A stretch of DNA of 64,000 nucleotides from Janthinobacterium sp. 64 (GTDB taxonomy: Bacteria > Pseudomonadota > Gammaproteobacteria > Burkholderiales > Burkholderiaceae_D): the NCBI RefSeq assembly GCF_002813325.1, contig NZ_PHUG01000001.1, positions 3,720,001-3,784,000 of the forward strand, given 5' to 3'. The notes under the pieces are model-generated. The model made no database searches, was not told where the DNA came from, and saw only the letters and a list, made by a program, of their open reading frames with translations. Of the stretch, positions 1 to 9,148 are shown in pieces; the stretch's first letter is position 1, and the number at the start of each line of letters is the position of its first letter. Both the position numbers and the translations under genes were made by a program.

Positions 1-2
1 CG

Positions 3-1445
3 ATCCAGGCCGGCACGCCGTGGACGGGCCTGGTCAAGAACCGCTGCAAGAACGGCGATTTTTACTGGGTGCGCGCCAACGTCACGCCGATCCGCGAAGC
101 GGGCAAGACCATCGGCTACATGTCGGTGCGCGTGAAGGCCGACAAAGATCAGGTCAAGGCGGCCGAGGAAGCCTACGCGGCGATCCGCAATAAAGAAGGC
201 GGCAACATCGTCATCAAGAACGGGCAGATCGTGCGCCCGGGCCTGGCGCACCTGCTGCACAAGCTGACGCACATGTCGCTCAACCTGCGCATCTGGGCCG
301 CCACGTCCATCGTCAACTGTTTGCAACTGCTGGTGTGCGTCATCAGCCTGTTCGCCAGCGGCGGCAAGATCACCAATTACGCCATCTTCGGCGCCACCCT
401 GTTCGGCTTCCTGATCAACGTTTTCCTCTGGTATACCTTGCGCATGTCCGTGCTCAAGCCGCTGGGCAAGGCCCTGAACGGCGCGCGGGCGATTGCCGCC
501 GGCGACCTGTCGGGCAGTTTCGAGACGGACAGCACGGATGAAATGGGACAATTGCTGCGCGCGCTGCAACAGATGAACAGCAATCTGATCGCCACCATCC
601 GCGACGTGCGCATCAACGTGGAAACCATGGCCGTGGCCACCAAGCAAATCGCCGTCGGCAATATGGACCTCTCGGGCCGCACGGAATCGCAGGCCGCCAG
701 CCTGGAAGAAACCGCCTCAAGCATCGAGGAATTCTCGTCGACGGTGAAACAGAACGCGGACAACTCGGTGCAGGCGAACGAGCTTGCCGTGGCCGCCTCG
801 AAAGTAGCGGTGCAGGGCGGCGAGATCGTCGCCGAAGTGATCACCACCATGGACGACATCAACACCTCGTCGAAGAAAATCGTCGACATCATCGGCCTGA
901 TCGAAGGCATCGCCTTCCAGACCAACATCCTGGCCCTGAACGCGGCCGTGGAAGCGGCCCGCGCCGGCGAGCAGGGCCGGGGCTTTGCCGTCGTGGCGGG
1001 CGAAGTGCGCAACCTGGCGCAGCGCTCGTCCGTCGCAGCCAAGGACATCAAGCAACTGATTGAAATTTCCGTCGGCAAGGTGGGCGCCGGCATGCTGCAG
1101 GTGAACCGCGCCGGCGCCACCATGGAGCAGGTGGTCAGCTCCGTCAAGCAGGTGACGGCCATCATGCAGGAAATCTCCATCGCCTCGCGCGAACAGAGCA
1201 TCGGCGTCGACCAGGTCAATCAGGCCATCGCCCACATGGACCAGGTGACGCAGCAAAATGCGGCCCTGGTGGAAGAAGCCGCCGCAGCCGCCACGCGCCT
1301 GGCGGAAGAAGCAGCCAGCCTGTCGCAAGCCGTAAGCCTGTTCAATTTCGGCAAGATGCCGCCACCGCGCCGCGTCGCCATGCCTGGCGGCAAGGGCGGC
1401 GCCGCGAACGCCGGCAAACCCGCCATGAAACGCCTGGCCGCCTAA
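3..1445 (+). CDS. Aer-like PAS methyl-accepting chemotaxis protein (5' truncated)
   Basis: The reading frame is open from base 3, so the true start lies outside the window and an internal GTG at 69 is not the start. The first visible residues ([20 protein letters not shown]) are the end of an Aer-type PAS domain that usually binds FAD and senses redox or oxygen. Two hydrophobic segments follow (around 281-365 and 385-440 nt), then a HAMP region. The cytoplasmic signalling hairpin carries the conserved tip with [20 protein letters not shown]. The protein would act at the inner membrane and signal through CheW/CheA. It sits 25 bp upstream of hemN and the cbb3 oxidase genes, which fits an aerotaxis role. 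The C-terminus is Ala- and Pro-rich, with no CheR/CheB-binding pentapeptide seen. The ligand and cofactor are inferred. Confidence 0.9.
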   Translation: MQAGTPWTGLVKNRCKNGDFYWVRANVTPIREAGKTIGYMSVRVKADKDQVKAAEEAYAAIRNKEGGNIVIKNGQIVRPGLAHLLHKLTHMSLNLRIWAATSIVNCLQLLVCVISLFASGGKITNYAIFGATLFGFLINVFLWYTLRMSVLKPLGKALNGARAIAAGDLSGSFETDSTDEMGQLLRALQQMNSNLIATIRDVRINVETMAVATKQIAVGNMDLSGRTESQAASLEETASSIEEFSSTVKQNADNSVQANELAVAASKVAVQGGEIVAEVITTMDDINTSSKKIVDIIGLIEGIAFQTNILALNAAVEAARAGEQGRGFAVVAGEVRNLAQRSSVAAKDIKQLIEISVGKVGAGMLQVNRAGATMEQVVSSVKQVTAIMQEISIASREQSIGVDQVNQAIAHMDQVTQQNAALVEEAAAAATRLAEEAASLSQAVSLFNFGKMPPPRRVAMPGGKGGAANAGKPAMKRLAA

Positions 1446-1470
1446 CACCTTTCAAGACCTTACACACACC

Positions 1471-2919
1471 ATGCCTACACTACTCAGCAGTGCTTCCGCC
1501 GACCTGGACGCCGTCGTCGAATTCGACCCGGTCATCATCGGCAAGATGAGCCAGTCCGGCCCCCGCTACACGTCCTACCCGACCGCCGACCGTTTCAATG
1601 CCGAATTTGGCTATGGCAACTTCCTCGAAGCGCTGGCCGCATTGCGCATGCGCGGCGGCCGCCGTCCGCTGTCGCTGTACGTGCACGTGCCGTTCTGCGA
1701 CACCCTGTGCTACTACTGCGCCTGCAACAAGATCATCACCAAAGACCGCAGCAAGGCCGCCACCTATCTCAGCTATCTGAAACAGGAAATCGCCATGCAG
1801 GGCAAGCTGTTTGCCGGCATGAACCAGATCGAACAGCTGCATTTCGGCGGCGGCACGCCGACTTACCTGAGCGAAAAGCAGATGGAGGAGCTGATGCTGC
1901 ATTTGCGCCAGCATTTCGAGTTCGCTTCCGACGAGGACGGTGAATATTCGATCGAGATCGACCCGCGCACCGTCTCGCGCGAACGCGTGTTTTCGCTGCG
2001 CGCGCAAGGTTTCAACCGCATCAGCCTGGGCGTGCAGGATTTCGACGCCGATGTGCAAAAAGCCGTCAACCGCATCCAGCCGGAAGCGGAAACGGTGGCC
2101 ATCATGCAGGCCGCGCGCGACGCCGGTTTCCGCTCGATCAGCATCGACCTGATCTACGGCTTGCCCAAGCAAAACCTGGAGACGATGACGGAAACGCTGC
2201 GCAAGGTGATCAACGCCAGCCCCGACCGCATCGCCCTGTACCACTACGCGCACATGCCGCATCTGTTCAAGCCGCAGCGCCGCATCCTCGACGCCGACAT
2301 GCCTGACAGCGCCACCAAGCTGGCCATGCTGGGCCTGTGCATCGCGCGCCTGACGGCTGCCGGCTATGTGTACATCGGCATGGACCATTTCGCCAAGCCG
2401 ACGGACGACCTGGCCGTGGCGCAGCGCCAGGGCCGCTTGCACCGCAACTTCCAGGGTTATTCGACGCGCGCGGAAGCCGATTTGATCGCCTGCGGCGTGT
2501 CGGCCATCAGTTCCGTCGGCGCCGTCTACAGCCAGAATGAAAAGACGCTCGACGCCTACTATGAAAAGCTCGACGAAGGCGTGCTGCCGATCGCGCGCGG
2601 CATCAAGCTCGATACGGACGATTTGTTGCGCCGTATCATCATCCAGATGCTGATGTGCAATTTCGAATTGTCGATCGCCACCATCGAGCAAGCCCACCCC
2701 GTCAAGTTCCGCAGCTATTTCGCCGCCGAGCTGGAAAAGCTGCGCGAACTGGCGCGCGATGGCTTGCTCGTCATCGAGGAAGACTGGCTGACGGTGACGC
2801 CGAAAGGGCGCTTGCTGATCCGCAATATCTGCATGGTCTTCGACCGCCACCTGATGCAGGCCCGCGCCAACGCGACGCCGGACGCGGTGCAGCCGCTGCG
2901 CTACTCGAAAACCGTGTAA
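1471..2919 (+). CDS. hemN: Oxygen-independent coproporphyrinogen III oxidase
   Basis: A radical-SAM enzyme of 482 residues that decarboxylates coproporphyrinogen III to protoporphyrinogen IX without oxygen, in the cytoplasm. The N-terminal QSGPRYTSYPTADRF block is typical of HemN. The 4Fe-4S/SAM motif C76-x3-C80-x2-C83 (CDTLCYYCAC) has the extra cysteine at 85 seen in true HemN, and the HFGGGTPTYL motif follows. Length matches the family (about 460 residues). It is followed 9 bp later by a TauE/SafE gene and then ccoI, the usual company of hemN in FNR-controlled microaerobic clusters. No FNR box lies in the 25 bp upstream, so any such control would come from before the chemoreceptor gene. Confidence 0.96.
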   Translation: MPTLLSSASADLDAVVEFDPVIIGKMSQSGPRYTSYPTADRFNAEFGYGNFLEALAALRMRGGRRPLSLYVHVPFCDTLCYYCACNKIITKDRSKAATYLSYLKQEIAMQGKLFAGMNQIEQLHFGGGTPTYLSEKQMEELMLHLRQHFEFASDEDGEYSIEIDPRTVSRERVFSLRAQGFNRISLGVQDFDADVQKAVNRIQPEAETVAIMQAARDAGFRSISIDLIYGLPKQNLETMTETLRKVINASPDRIALYHYAHMPHLFKPQRRILDADMPDSATKLAMLGLCIARLTAAGYVYIGMDHFAKPTDDLAVAQRQGRLHRNFQGYSTRAEADLIACGVSAISSVGAVYSQNEKTLDAYYEKLDEGVLPIARGIKLDTDDLLRRIIIQMLMCNFELSIATIEQAHPVKFRSYFAAELEKLRELARDGLLVIEEDWLTVTPKGRLLIRNICMVFDRHLMQARANATPDAVQPLRYSKTV

Positions 2920-2928
2920 CGCCACCCG

Positions 2929-3699
2929 ATGAACGCCCTCAGCCTCGTGCCCATGTTCATGGTCGGCCTGGCCGGCAGCGTGCACTGCATCGGCATGTGC
3001 GGCGGCATCGTGGGCGCCCTGTCGATCAGCGGCGGTGCGCCGGCGGCGCCTGCCCGCCCGGTCATCGCCATCGCCGTGGCGCGCCCCGCATTGCAGACAA
3101 GCTTGCAGACTAACGTCTTACGCGTGCTGGCCTACAACGGCGGGCGCATAGGCAGCTACATGCTGGCCGGCGCCCTGGCCGGCAGCCTGGGGGGTGCGGG
3201 CATGCTGCACATGGCGTCACTGCAAGTGGCCGGCTACTGGCTGGCCAACCTGATGCTCGTCGCCCTGGGCCTGTACCTGATGGATGCCTGGCGCGGCCTG
3301 GCCCACCTGGAAGCGGCCGGCAACGTCGTCTGGCGCCGCGTGCGCCCCCTGTTAAAACCGCTGATGCCGATGGATACGCCACTCAAAGCGCTGGCCGTGG
3401 GCGGCCTGTGGGGCTGGGTGCCGTGCGGCATGGTCTACAGCGCCCTGCTGACGGCCATGCTGCAGGGTTCGGCGCTGCAAGGCGCGGCCGCCATGGCCGC
3501 CTTCGGCCTGGGCACCTTGCCCATGCTGCTGAGCATGGGTTTACTGGGCACGCGCCTGCGCGCGCAGATGCAGCGCCGTCCCGTGCGCATCGCCAGCGGC
3601 TTGCTAGTGCTGGGCTTTGGCCTGCTGGGCCTGCTGCGCGCCGCGAATGGCGTGTCGCTGGGCTGGCTCGACGCCCTGTGCGTCACGGGCCATCCATGA
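2929..3699 (+). CDS. Sulfite exporter TauE/SafE family membrane protein (cbb3-linked)
   Basis: A 256-residue polytopic inner-membrane protein with about six hydrophobic segments. Its N-terminus carries the signature GSVHCIGMCGG, found in the UreH/DsbD-like branch of the TauE/SafE family that sits beside cbb3 oxidase assembly genes. A second motif, GGLWGWVPCGMVYSALL, repeats the half-domain around residue 160. Members are thought to help with metal or thiol handling during oxidase or cytochrome assembly, but no precise reaction is established. It starts 9 bp after hemN and ends just before ccoI, so it is very likely co-transcribed. The name sulfite exporter is a family label, not a demonstrated function here. 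Confidence 0.85.
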   Translation: MNALSLVPMFMVGLAGSVHCIGMCGGIVGALSISGGAPAAPARPVIAIAVARPALQTSLQTNVLRVLAYNGGRIGSYMLAGALAGSLGGAGMLHMASLQVAGYWLANLMLVALGLYLMDAWRGLAHLEAAGNVVWRRVRPLLKPLMPMDTPLKALAVGGLWGWVPCGMVYSALLTAMLQGSALQGAAAMAAFGLGTLPMLLSMGLLGTRLRAQMQRRPVRIASGLLVLGFGLLGLLRAANGVSLGWLDALCVTGHP

Positions 3700-3721
3700 A
3701 AAGATGCATGAAAACCAACCT

Positions 3722-6163
3722 ATGAACGCTGTGTTACAACCGTCCGCCTGCTTCCATTGCGGCTTGCCCGTGCCAAGTGGCTCGAACTGGAACGTCACCA
3801 TCGACGCGCTGCCGCGCGCCATGTGCTGCCCCGGCTGCGAAGCGGTGGCGCAAACCATCGTCGACATCGGCCAGAGCGTGTACTACCGCGACCGCGACGA
3901 ATACGCCGTCAATGCAGCCGATGCGACCCTGGTGCCGCCCGAGCTGCGCCTGTACAGCAATGACGACGCGCAATTCGCACGCGACGCCAGCAGTTGCGAA
4001 GCGACCTTGTCCGTCGAAGGCATACGCTGCGCCGCCTGCGTCTGGCTGATCGAGCGCCAACTGACGCGCCTGCCCGGCGTGCAGGCCGCCAGCCTGAACG
4101 TCGCCACCGAGCGCCTGTACGTGCGCTGGAGCCGCGCCGAATGCGAGCCGGGCGACATCCTGCAAGCCGTGCGGCAAGTCGGCTACACGGCGTATCCATA
4201 TGACGCCGTGCGCCATGGCGAGCGCCTGCAAAAGGCCAGCAAGACCCTGGGCCGCCAGCTGTTCGTGGCGGGCCTGTCGATGATGCAGGTGATGATGTAC
4301 GTGGCGCCCGCCTACCTGGCCGCCGAGGACGGCACGCTGGACGACAGTATGGCCAGCCTGATGCGCTGGGCCAGCCTGCTGCTCACCTTACCGGCCATCT
4401 GCTATTCAGCCATGCCGTTTTTCCAGGGCGCCTGGGCCAGCCTGCGCGCGCGCACCCTGGGCATGGACGTGCCCGTCGCGCTGGGCATCCTGGCGGCCTT
4501 CTTCGGCAGCGTGGTGGCGACCTTTACGGGCCGCGGCGAGGTGTATTACGACTCGGCCACGATGTTCATCTTCCTGCTGCTGTGCAGCCGCTATTACGAG
4601 CTGCAGGCGCGCCGCAAGGCGGCCTCGGCGCTGGAGCGCTTGCAGCACGCCTTGCCCGCCTCGGCCTCGCTGATGGCGGGCTTTCCCGACCACCGCGCCA
4701 CCATCCTGGTGCCGGCCGGCACGCTGGATGTGGGCGACATCATTTTGGTCAAACCGGGCGAGGCGATCGCCGCCGACAGCGTCATCATCGAAGGCACGAG
4801 CGCGCTCGATTTATCGCTGCTGACGGGTGAGAGCGCGGCCCAGCGGCGCAAGACGGGCGACCAGGTGCCGGGCGGGGCCATCAACGCCAGCGCGGCGTTG
4901 ATCCTGCGCGTCTTGAAACCGGCGCGCGAAAGCACCTTGTCCGATTTATTGAAACTGATCGAGCGGGCCGGCAGCGGCAAGCCGCAGATCGCACAGTGGG
5001 CCGATAAAGTGGCCGCCTGGTTCGTGCTGGGCCTGCTGCTGTTCGCCGTCGCCGTGTTCGCTTTCTGGAGCTGGCACGATGCGTCGCGGGCCTGGCCCGT
5101 GGCGATTGCCGTGCTGGTCGTGTCGTGTCCCTGCGCGCTGTCTCTCGCCACGCCGACGGCGCTGGCGGCCGCCACCGACAGCCTGCTGCGGCGCGGCGTC
5201 TTGATCGTCCAGCCGCATGTGCTGGAAACCCTGCACCGCGCCACCCACATCGTCTTCGACAAGACGGGCACCCTGACCCTGGGCCGGCCCGTGCTGCAAC
5301 AGATCGAGGGACTCGGCAGCATGACGGAGGACGCCTGCCTGCAAGTGGCAGCCGCGCTGGAAGCGGGCAGCGCCCATCCGCTGGCGCAGGCGATCCTGAC
5401 AGCGGCCGAAGGCTTGCCAGGCCAGCAGCCGCGCGCGCATGCGGAACAATTGCAGGAAGTGCAGGGCCAGGGACTCGAAGGCGTGGTCAATGGCGTGCGC
5501 TACCGCCTGGGCAATGCGGCCTTTGTCGCCGCCATCGCCGGGCCGCCGCTGGGCGACACGGCCGTCGGCGTGCAGGGCATGACACCGCTGTACCTGGGCA
5601 TGCAGGGGCGCTGGCTCACGCGCTTTTTACTCAGCGATGCGCTGCGCCCGGAAGCGCGTGAAGTGGTCGCATATTTCCAGCGGCGCGGCAAGCAAGTCGT
5701 GCTGCTCAGTGGCGACCAGGAAGCGCTGACGCAAAGCGTGGCGACGGAACTGGGCATCAACACGGCGTGCGGCGAATGCCTGCCCGATGAAAAGCTCGAT
5801 TTCGTGCAGCAATTGCAGGCGACGGGCGCCGTCGTGGCGATGGTCGGCGACGGCATCAACGACGCCGCCGTGCTGAGCGGCGCCGACGTCTCGTTCGCCA
5901 TGGGTTCCGGCGCCGCGCTGGCGCAGGCGCATGCGGACACGGTGCTGCTGTCGAGCCAATTGGTTTCCGTGCTCGACACGGCGAAGACGGCGGCGCGCAG
6001 CATGCGCATTATCCGCGAAAACCTGGGCTGGGCCACCCTGTACAATCTGACGGCCATCCCGGCCGCCGCGCTGGGTTACCTCAACCCCTGGCTGTCCGGC
6101 GTCGGCATGGCTGCCAGCTCGGCGGTCGTCATCGCCAACGCCCTGCGCCTGCGGAAAGCCTGA
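3722..6163 (+). CDS. ccoI: Copper-translocating P1B-type ATPase for cbb3 oxidase assembly
   Basis: About 813 residues from the ATG at 3722; an ATG at 3704 is an alternative, and neither has a strong ribosome site. The N-terminal zinc-ribbon-like cysteines (CFHCG, CCPGC) and the heavy-metal-associated motif GIRCAAC (C103, C106) are those of FixI/CcoI. The TGES actuator loop (about residue 368), the CPC copper-path motif (469-471), the DKTGT phosphorylation site (D513) and GDGIND follow in order. It exports copper from the cytoplasm for the binuclear centre of the cbb3 oxidase. It lies between the TauE/SafE gene and ccoS (2 bp gap), the classical ccoI-ccoS arrangement. Confidence 0.95.
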   Translation: MNAVLQPSACFHCGLPVPSGSNWNVTIDALPRAMCCPGCEAVAQTIVDIGQSVYYRDRDEYAVNAADATLVPPELRLYSNDDAQFARDASSCEATLSVEGIRCAACVWLIERQLTRLPGVQAASLNVATERLYVRWSRAECEPGDILQAVRQVGYTAYPYDAVRHGERLQKASKTLGRQLFVAGLSMMQVMMYVAPAYLAAEDGTLDDSMASLMRWASLLLTLPAICYSAMPFFQGAWASLRARTLGMDVPVALGILAAFFGSVVATFTGRGEVYYDSATMFIFLLLCSRYYELQARRKAASALERLQHALPASASLMAGFPDHRATILVPAGTLDVGDIILVKPGEAIAADSVIIEGTSALDLSLLTGESAAQRRKTGDQVPGGAINASAALILRVLKPARESTLSDLLKLIERAGSGKPQIAQWADKVAAWFVLGLLLFAVAVFAFWSWHDASRAWPVAIAVLVVSCPCALSLATPTALAAATDSLLRRGVLIVQPHVLETLHRATHIVFDKTGTLTLGRPVLQQIEGLGSMTEDACLQVAAALEAGSAHPLAQAILTAAEGLPGQQPRAHAEQLQEVQGQGLEGVVNGVRYRLGNAAFVAAIAGPPLGDTAVGVQGMTPLYLGMQGRWLTRFLLSDALRPEAREVVAYFQRRGKQVVLLSGDQEALTQSVATELGINTACGECLPDEKLDFVQQLQATGAVVAMVGDGINDAAVLSGADVSFAMGSGAALAQAHADTVLLSSQLVSVLDTAKTAARSMRIIRENLGWATLYNLTAIPAAALGYLNPWLSGVGMAASSAVVIANALRLRKA

Positions 6164-6165
6164 AC

Positions 6166-6348
6166 ATGGAAGCACTGTATCTTCTCATCCCCTTGAGCGT
6201 CGTGGTCGTCTTCATCGCGCTGTGGGTGTATTTCACGGCCTCGGACAGCGGCCAGTTCGACGACCTCGTCGGACCGGGCCTGCGCGTGCTGCAGGACGAC
6301 GATACGCCGCCGGAAGCGGCCGCCCCGCCCGCGCCTCAGCGCGAATAA
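6166..6348 (+). CDS. ccoS: cbb3-type cytochrome oxidase assembly protein
   Basis: A 60-residue protein with one N-terminal transmembrane segment (LYLLIPLSVVVVFIALWVYF). The conserved SGQFDDLVGPG stretch follows, where the CcoS family has its F/LxDxxxP-like signature, and then an acidic, proline-rich tail. CcoS is needed to insert haem and copper cofactors into cbb3 oxidase. It starts 2 bp after ccoI. Its last 13 bases overlap the 3' end of the convergent lipoprotein gene, so the transition from the oxidase cluster to the type VI lipase module is abrupt here. Confidence 0.93.
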   Translation: MEALYLLIPLSVVVVFIALWVYFTASDSGQFDDLVGPGLRVLQDDDTPPEAAAPPAPQRE

Positions 6349-7658
6349 CCTTGCGACCCCGGCCGCGCATCGAAGCGCCGGCCCCACCACGGCAAGAACA
6401 CGGTGTTGCCACCGCGCGCGCGAAACCACGGCTGTTCGTGGTCGATGGGCCGCACCACGGCCGGCGGCGCCACCACCACGGCTGTCACACTTTCGCTGTC
6501 GCTGCTGCCCGCCACCAGCACGGGCCGGCCCACGTGGTTGGCATGGGCGATGGCCAGCGCCACGTTGGTCAGCGCCGTGCCGGCGCCCGTCTCGCCCAGC
6601 AAGGCTGGCATATTGAAGGTCTGCTTGTTGAAGTCGAAGTCGGGCAATTGCTGCGTCAGGCTTTGCGCCAGCGGGCCGAGCCGTTCTGACGAGACCGGAT
6701 AGGTGCTGCCGGCATCGTGGATGACGTAGCCGACGGCGTCGTCGTTCAATTGCGCGTTGCGGGCGGCAGCGTCGATGGCAGCGCTCCACGCCTGCACGGC
6801 GCGCGGGGAAGCGCCCTTGCCGGCGGTGAAATCGGCGACCTGGCGCGTGGCGGGAAAACCCAGCCAGGCCAACGGCGCGCGCTCGGTCTTGTAGCCGGGG
6901 CCGGCCAGCACCAGCAAGACCATGTTTTCATTGATCTGCTCATCCTTGGGCGGATAACTGGGCGCATCCCAGTTCATCACCCACACCGTCTTGTCGGGAT
7001 TGGCCTGCAGGTAGGCCAGCCCAGCCGCCAGGGACGTAAAGCCCGAGTTGGCGCCGCCCATGGTGACGCGCACGTCGGGCGGCGTGGCCGTGGTCCATGA
7101 ATCGGGGAAGGAGGGATTGCCGATGCTGAAGGCGCGCCTGATTGTATCCTGCACATATTCTCCGGCTTCTATGGGATCGAGACGTCCCGCAGGCAGCGCG
7201 TATTCGACGCGAATGCCGGCCAGTTCACGGCGCGTGGATTTGTCGGTCAGTGAATGGGCATTGTAAAAATACTCTCTACTGGAAAAATAGATGTCACGAA
7301 AGCGATAAATTAACTCGGCAACGTATTGCTGATGGTAGCCTTCAAAAGTTTCGCTACCCGTATTGCCGTACGCAATCATGCCGATCGATTGCACCTTACC
7401 AAAACGCACAGGATTCTCTTTCACTTTGCTATCGTCCTTGTTTGGCTTGGCCAGCCCCAGTGTCCACAGCAGTTGCCACTCGGTCGGATAGTCGCGCCGC
7501 TGCAGCGGATTGAGCCACTGCACACCGACCACCTGCGCCATGTAGGGTTGCTGTGGCGCGGCGGACTCGACTGCGGCAATCGGTATGGCTACCGGCGCCT
7601 TGTTGGCGCAGGCTGATAGCAGCATGGTCAGCATCGTTAGCATCAAAAAACGCTTCAT
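6336..7658 (-). CDS. Tla3/DUF2875-like lipoprotein, copy A
   Basis: A 440-residue lipoprotein. The ATG at 7658 follows a strong AGGAG and opens a signal peptide with lipobox LSAC (Cys17). The mature part is collinear, without gaps, with the upstream copy B. Nearly identical blocks include VVGVQWLNPLQRRDYPTEWQ and the whole C-terminal third, while patches around residues 55-160 differ. The sequence resembles DUF2875 proteins, which include Tla3, the adaptor for the type VI lipase Tle3. The neighbouring tle3-like gene supports this, but I cannot run a profile search. A role as adaptor or as periplasmic immunity protein is inferred. The stop overlaps ccoS by 13 bp. The nucleotide sequence of the last part is almost the same as copy B, suggesting recent duplication or gene conversion. 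Confidence 0.72.
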   Translation of the reverse strand: MKRFLMLTMLTMLLSACANKAPVAIPIAAVESAAPQQPYMAQVVGVQWLNPLQRRDYPTEWQLLWTLGLAKPNKDDSKVKENPVRFGKVQSIGMIAYGNTGSETFEGYHQQYVAELIYRFRDIYFSSREYFYNAHSLTDKSTRRELAGIRVEYALPAGRLDPIEAGEYVQDTIRRAFSIGNPSFPDSWTTATPPDVRVTMGGANSGFTSLAAGLAYLQANPDKTVWVMNWDAPSYPPKDEQINENMVLLVLAGPGYKTERAPLAWLGFPATRQVADFTAGKGASPRAVQAWSAAIDAAARNAQLNDDAVGYVIHDAGSTYPVSSERLGPLAQSLTQQLPDFDFNKQTFNMPALLGETGAGTALTNVALAIAHANHVGRPVLVAGSSDSESVTAVVVAPPAVVRPIDHEQPWFRARGGNTVFLPWWGRRFDARPGSQGYSR

Positions 7659-9013
7659 CGCTGCTCCTGTCGAGATTAGCGCGAGTACCCTTGCGACCCC
7701 GGCCGCGCATCGAAGCGCCGGCCCCACCACGGTAAAAACACGGTATTGCCGCCGCGTGCGCGAAACCACGGCTGTTCGTGGTCGATGGGCCGCACGACGG
7801 CCGGCGGCGCCACCACCACGGCTGTCACACTTTCGCTGTCGCTGCTGCCCGCCACCAGCACGGGCCGGCCCACGTGGTTGGCATGGGCGATGGCCAGCGC
7901 CACGTTGGTCAGCGCCGTGCCGGCGCCCGTCTCGCCCAGCAGCGCCGGCATGTTGAACGTCTGACGGTTGAAATCGAAGTCAGGCAATTGCTGCGTCAGG
8001 CTTTGCGCCAGCGGGCCTAGCCGTTCTGACGAGGCGGGATAGGTGCTGCCGGCATCGTGGATGACGTAGCCGATGGCGTCGTCATTCAATTGCGCGTTGC
8101 GGGCGGCAGCGTCGATGGCAGCGCTCCAGGCCTGCACGGTGCGCGGGGAAGCGCCCTTGTCGGCGGTGAAATCGGCGACCTGGCGCGTGGCGGGAAAGCC
8201 CAGCCACGCCAGCGGCGCGCGCTGCGTCTTGTAGCCGGGGCCGGCCAGCACCAGCAAGACCATGTTTTCATTGATCTGCTCATCCTTGGGCGGATAGCTG
8301 GGCGCATCCCAGTTCATCACCCACACCGTCTTGTCGGGATTGGCCTGCAGATAGGCCAAGCCCGCCGCCAGGGACGCAAAGCCCGCGTTGGCGCCGCCCA
8401 TGGTGACGCGCACGTCGGGCGGCGTGGCCGTGGTCCAGGAATCGGGGAAGGAGGGGTTGCCGATGCTGAAGGCATCGGTGATCGTTTCAACGATATATTT
8501 TCCCGCCGCGTCCGGAGCAAGGCGTCCAGCCGGCAAGGCATATTCGACGTGAATACCCGCCAGTTCACGCCGCGTGGATTTGTCAGTCAGCGAATGGGCA
8601 TTGTAAAAATACTCTTTGTTGGAAAAGTAGATATCCCGGAAAAGATAAATCAATTCTTCCACATACTTTTCATGATACCCATTGAATGTTTCCCGCCCCT
8701 TGTTGCCGGAAGCGATCATGCCAATCGATTGCACCTTGCCAAAGCGCACAGGGTTCTCTTTCACTTTGCTATCGTCCTTGTTCGGCTTGGCCAGCCCAAG
8801 TGTCCACAGCAATTGCCATTCGGTCGGATAGTCGCGTCGCTGCAGGGGATTGAGCCACTGCACGCCCACGACCTGCGCAATGTAAGGCTGCGCGGGCGCA
8901 GCAGGGATGACGGCGGCAACCGGTACTGCGACAAGCGCCTTGCTGGCGCAGGCCGAGGTCAGGAAAAGGACGGCAAGCGCCAGCAGGGCTGGCATCAATA
9001 ATAGTCGTTTCAT
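6336..9013 (-). repeat. Tandem duplication of lipoprotein genes
   Basis: The segment 6336-7658 is repeated at 7676-9013 in the same orientation, with a period of about 1340 bp. Bases 6350-6620 and 7690-7960 match at nearly every position. The parts encoding residues near 55-160 (about 7140-7440 and 8480-8780) differ much more and are richer in A and T. The mature proteins have equal length (424 residues from the lipidated Cys) and no indels. This looks like a tandem gene duplication whose 3' halves have stayed alike while the 5' halves diverged. Confidence 0.88.
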
Positions 9014-9148
9014 CAGCAATCCTTCTTCAAGAGGAGCGTCGACTGGAGCGGCCTGCAACATAGACCAGAGTGCGATACCAGACGCAAGACTGAAAACAAA
9101 TATGCTCCAGCCCAGTCTGCGCGGAAAGGTAGCAATCAAGTTACGCAT
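7676..9148 (-). CDS. Tla3/DUF2875-like lipoprotein, copy B, with possible N-terminal extension
   Basis: From the ATG at 9148, which overlaps the tle3 stop as TGATG, the product has 490 residues and starts with a membrane segment (around residues 13-31, GWSIFVFSLASGIALW). A second in-frame ATG at 9013 has its own AAGGA ribosome site and opens a lipoprotein signal with lipobox LTSAC, giving 445 residues. The second start matches copy A, so it is the likelier start of the lipoprotein. The first 45 codons could be a real extension, a small coupled peptide or a relic. The rest is collinear with copy A. It lies between the lipase gene and copy A in one operon. The Tla3/DUF2875 assignment rests on recalled family similarity and on context. 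Confidence 0.7.
   Translation of the reverse strand: MRNLIATFPRRLGWSIFVFSLASGIALWSMLQAAPVDAPLEEGLLMKRLLLMPALLALAVLFLTSACASKALVAVPVAAVIPAAPAQPYIAQVVGVQWLNPLQRRDYPTEWQLLWTLGLAKPNKDDSKVKENPVRFGKVQSIGMIASGNKGRETFNGYHEKYVEELIYLFRDIYFSNKEYFYNAHSLTDKSTRRELAGIHVEYALPAGRLAPDAAGKYIVETITDAFSIGNPSFPDSWTTATPPDVRVTMGGANAGFASLAAGLAYLQANPDKTVWVMNWDAPSYPPKDEQINENMVLLVLAGPGYKTQRAPLAWLGFPATRQVADFTADKGASPRTVQAWSAAIDAAARNAQLNDDAIGYVIHDAGSTYPASSERLGPLAQSLTQQLPDFDFNRQTFNMPALLGETGAGTALTNVALAIAHANHVGRPVLVAGSSDSESVTAVVVAPPAVVRPIDHEQPWFRARGGNTVFLPWWGRRFDARPGSQGYSR

Noticed and set aside
1480..2985. A 501-codon antisense frame over hemN
   Set aside because: It has the same shadow composition, lacks a ribosome site, and hemN on the other strand has full motifs.
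6336..9013. Tandem repeat as an insertion sequence or CRISPR-like array
   Set aside because: The repeat unit is a full lipoprotein gene with no terminal inverted repeats, transposase or short spaced repeats.
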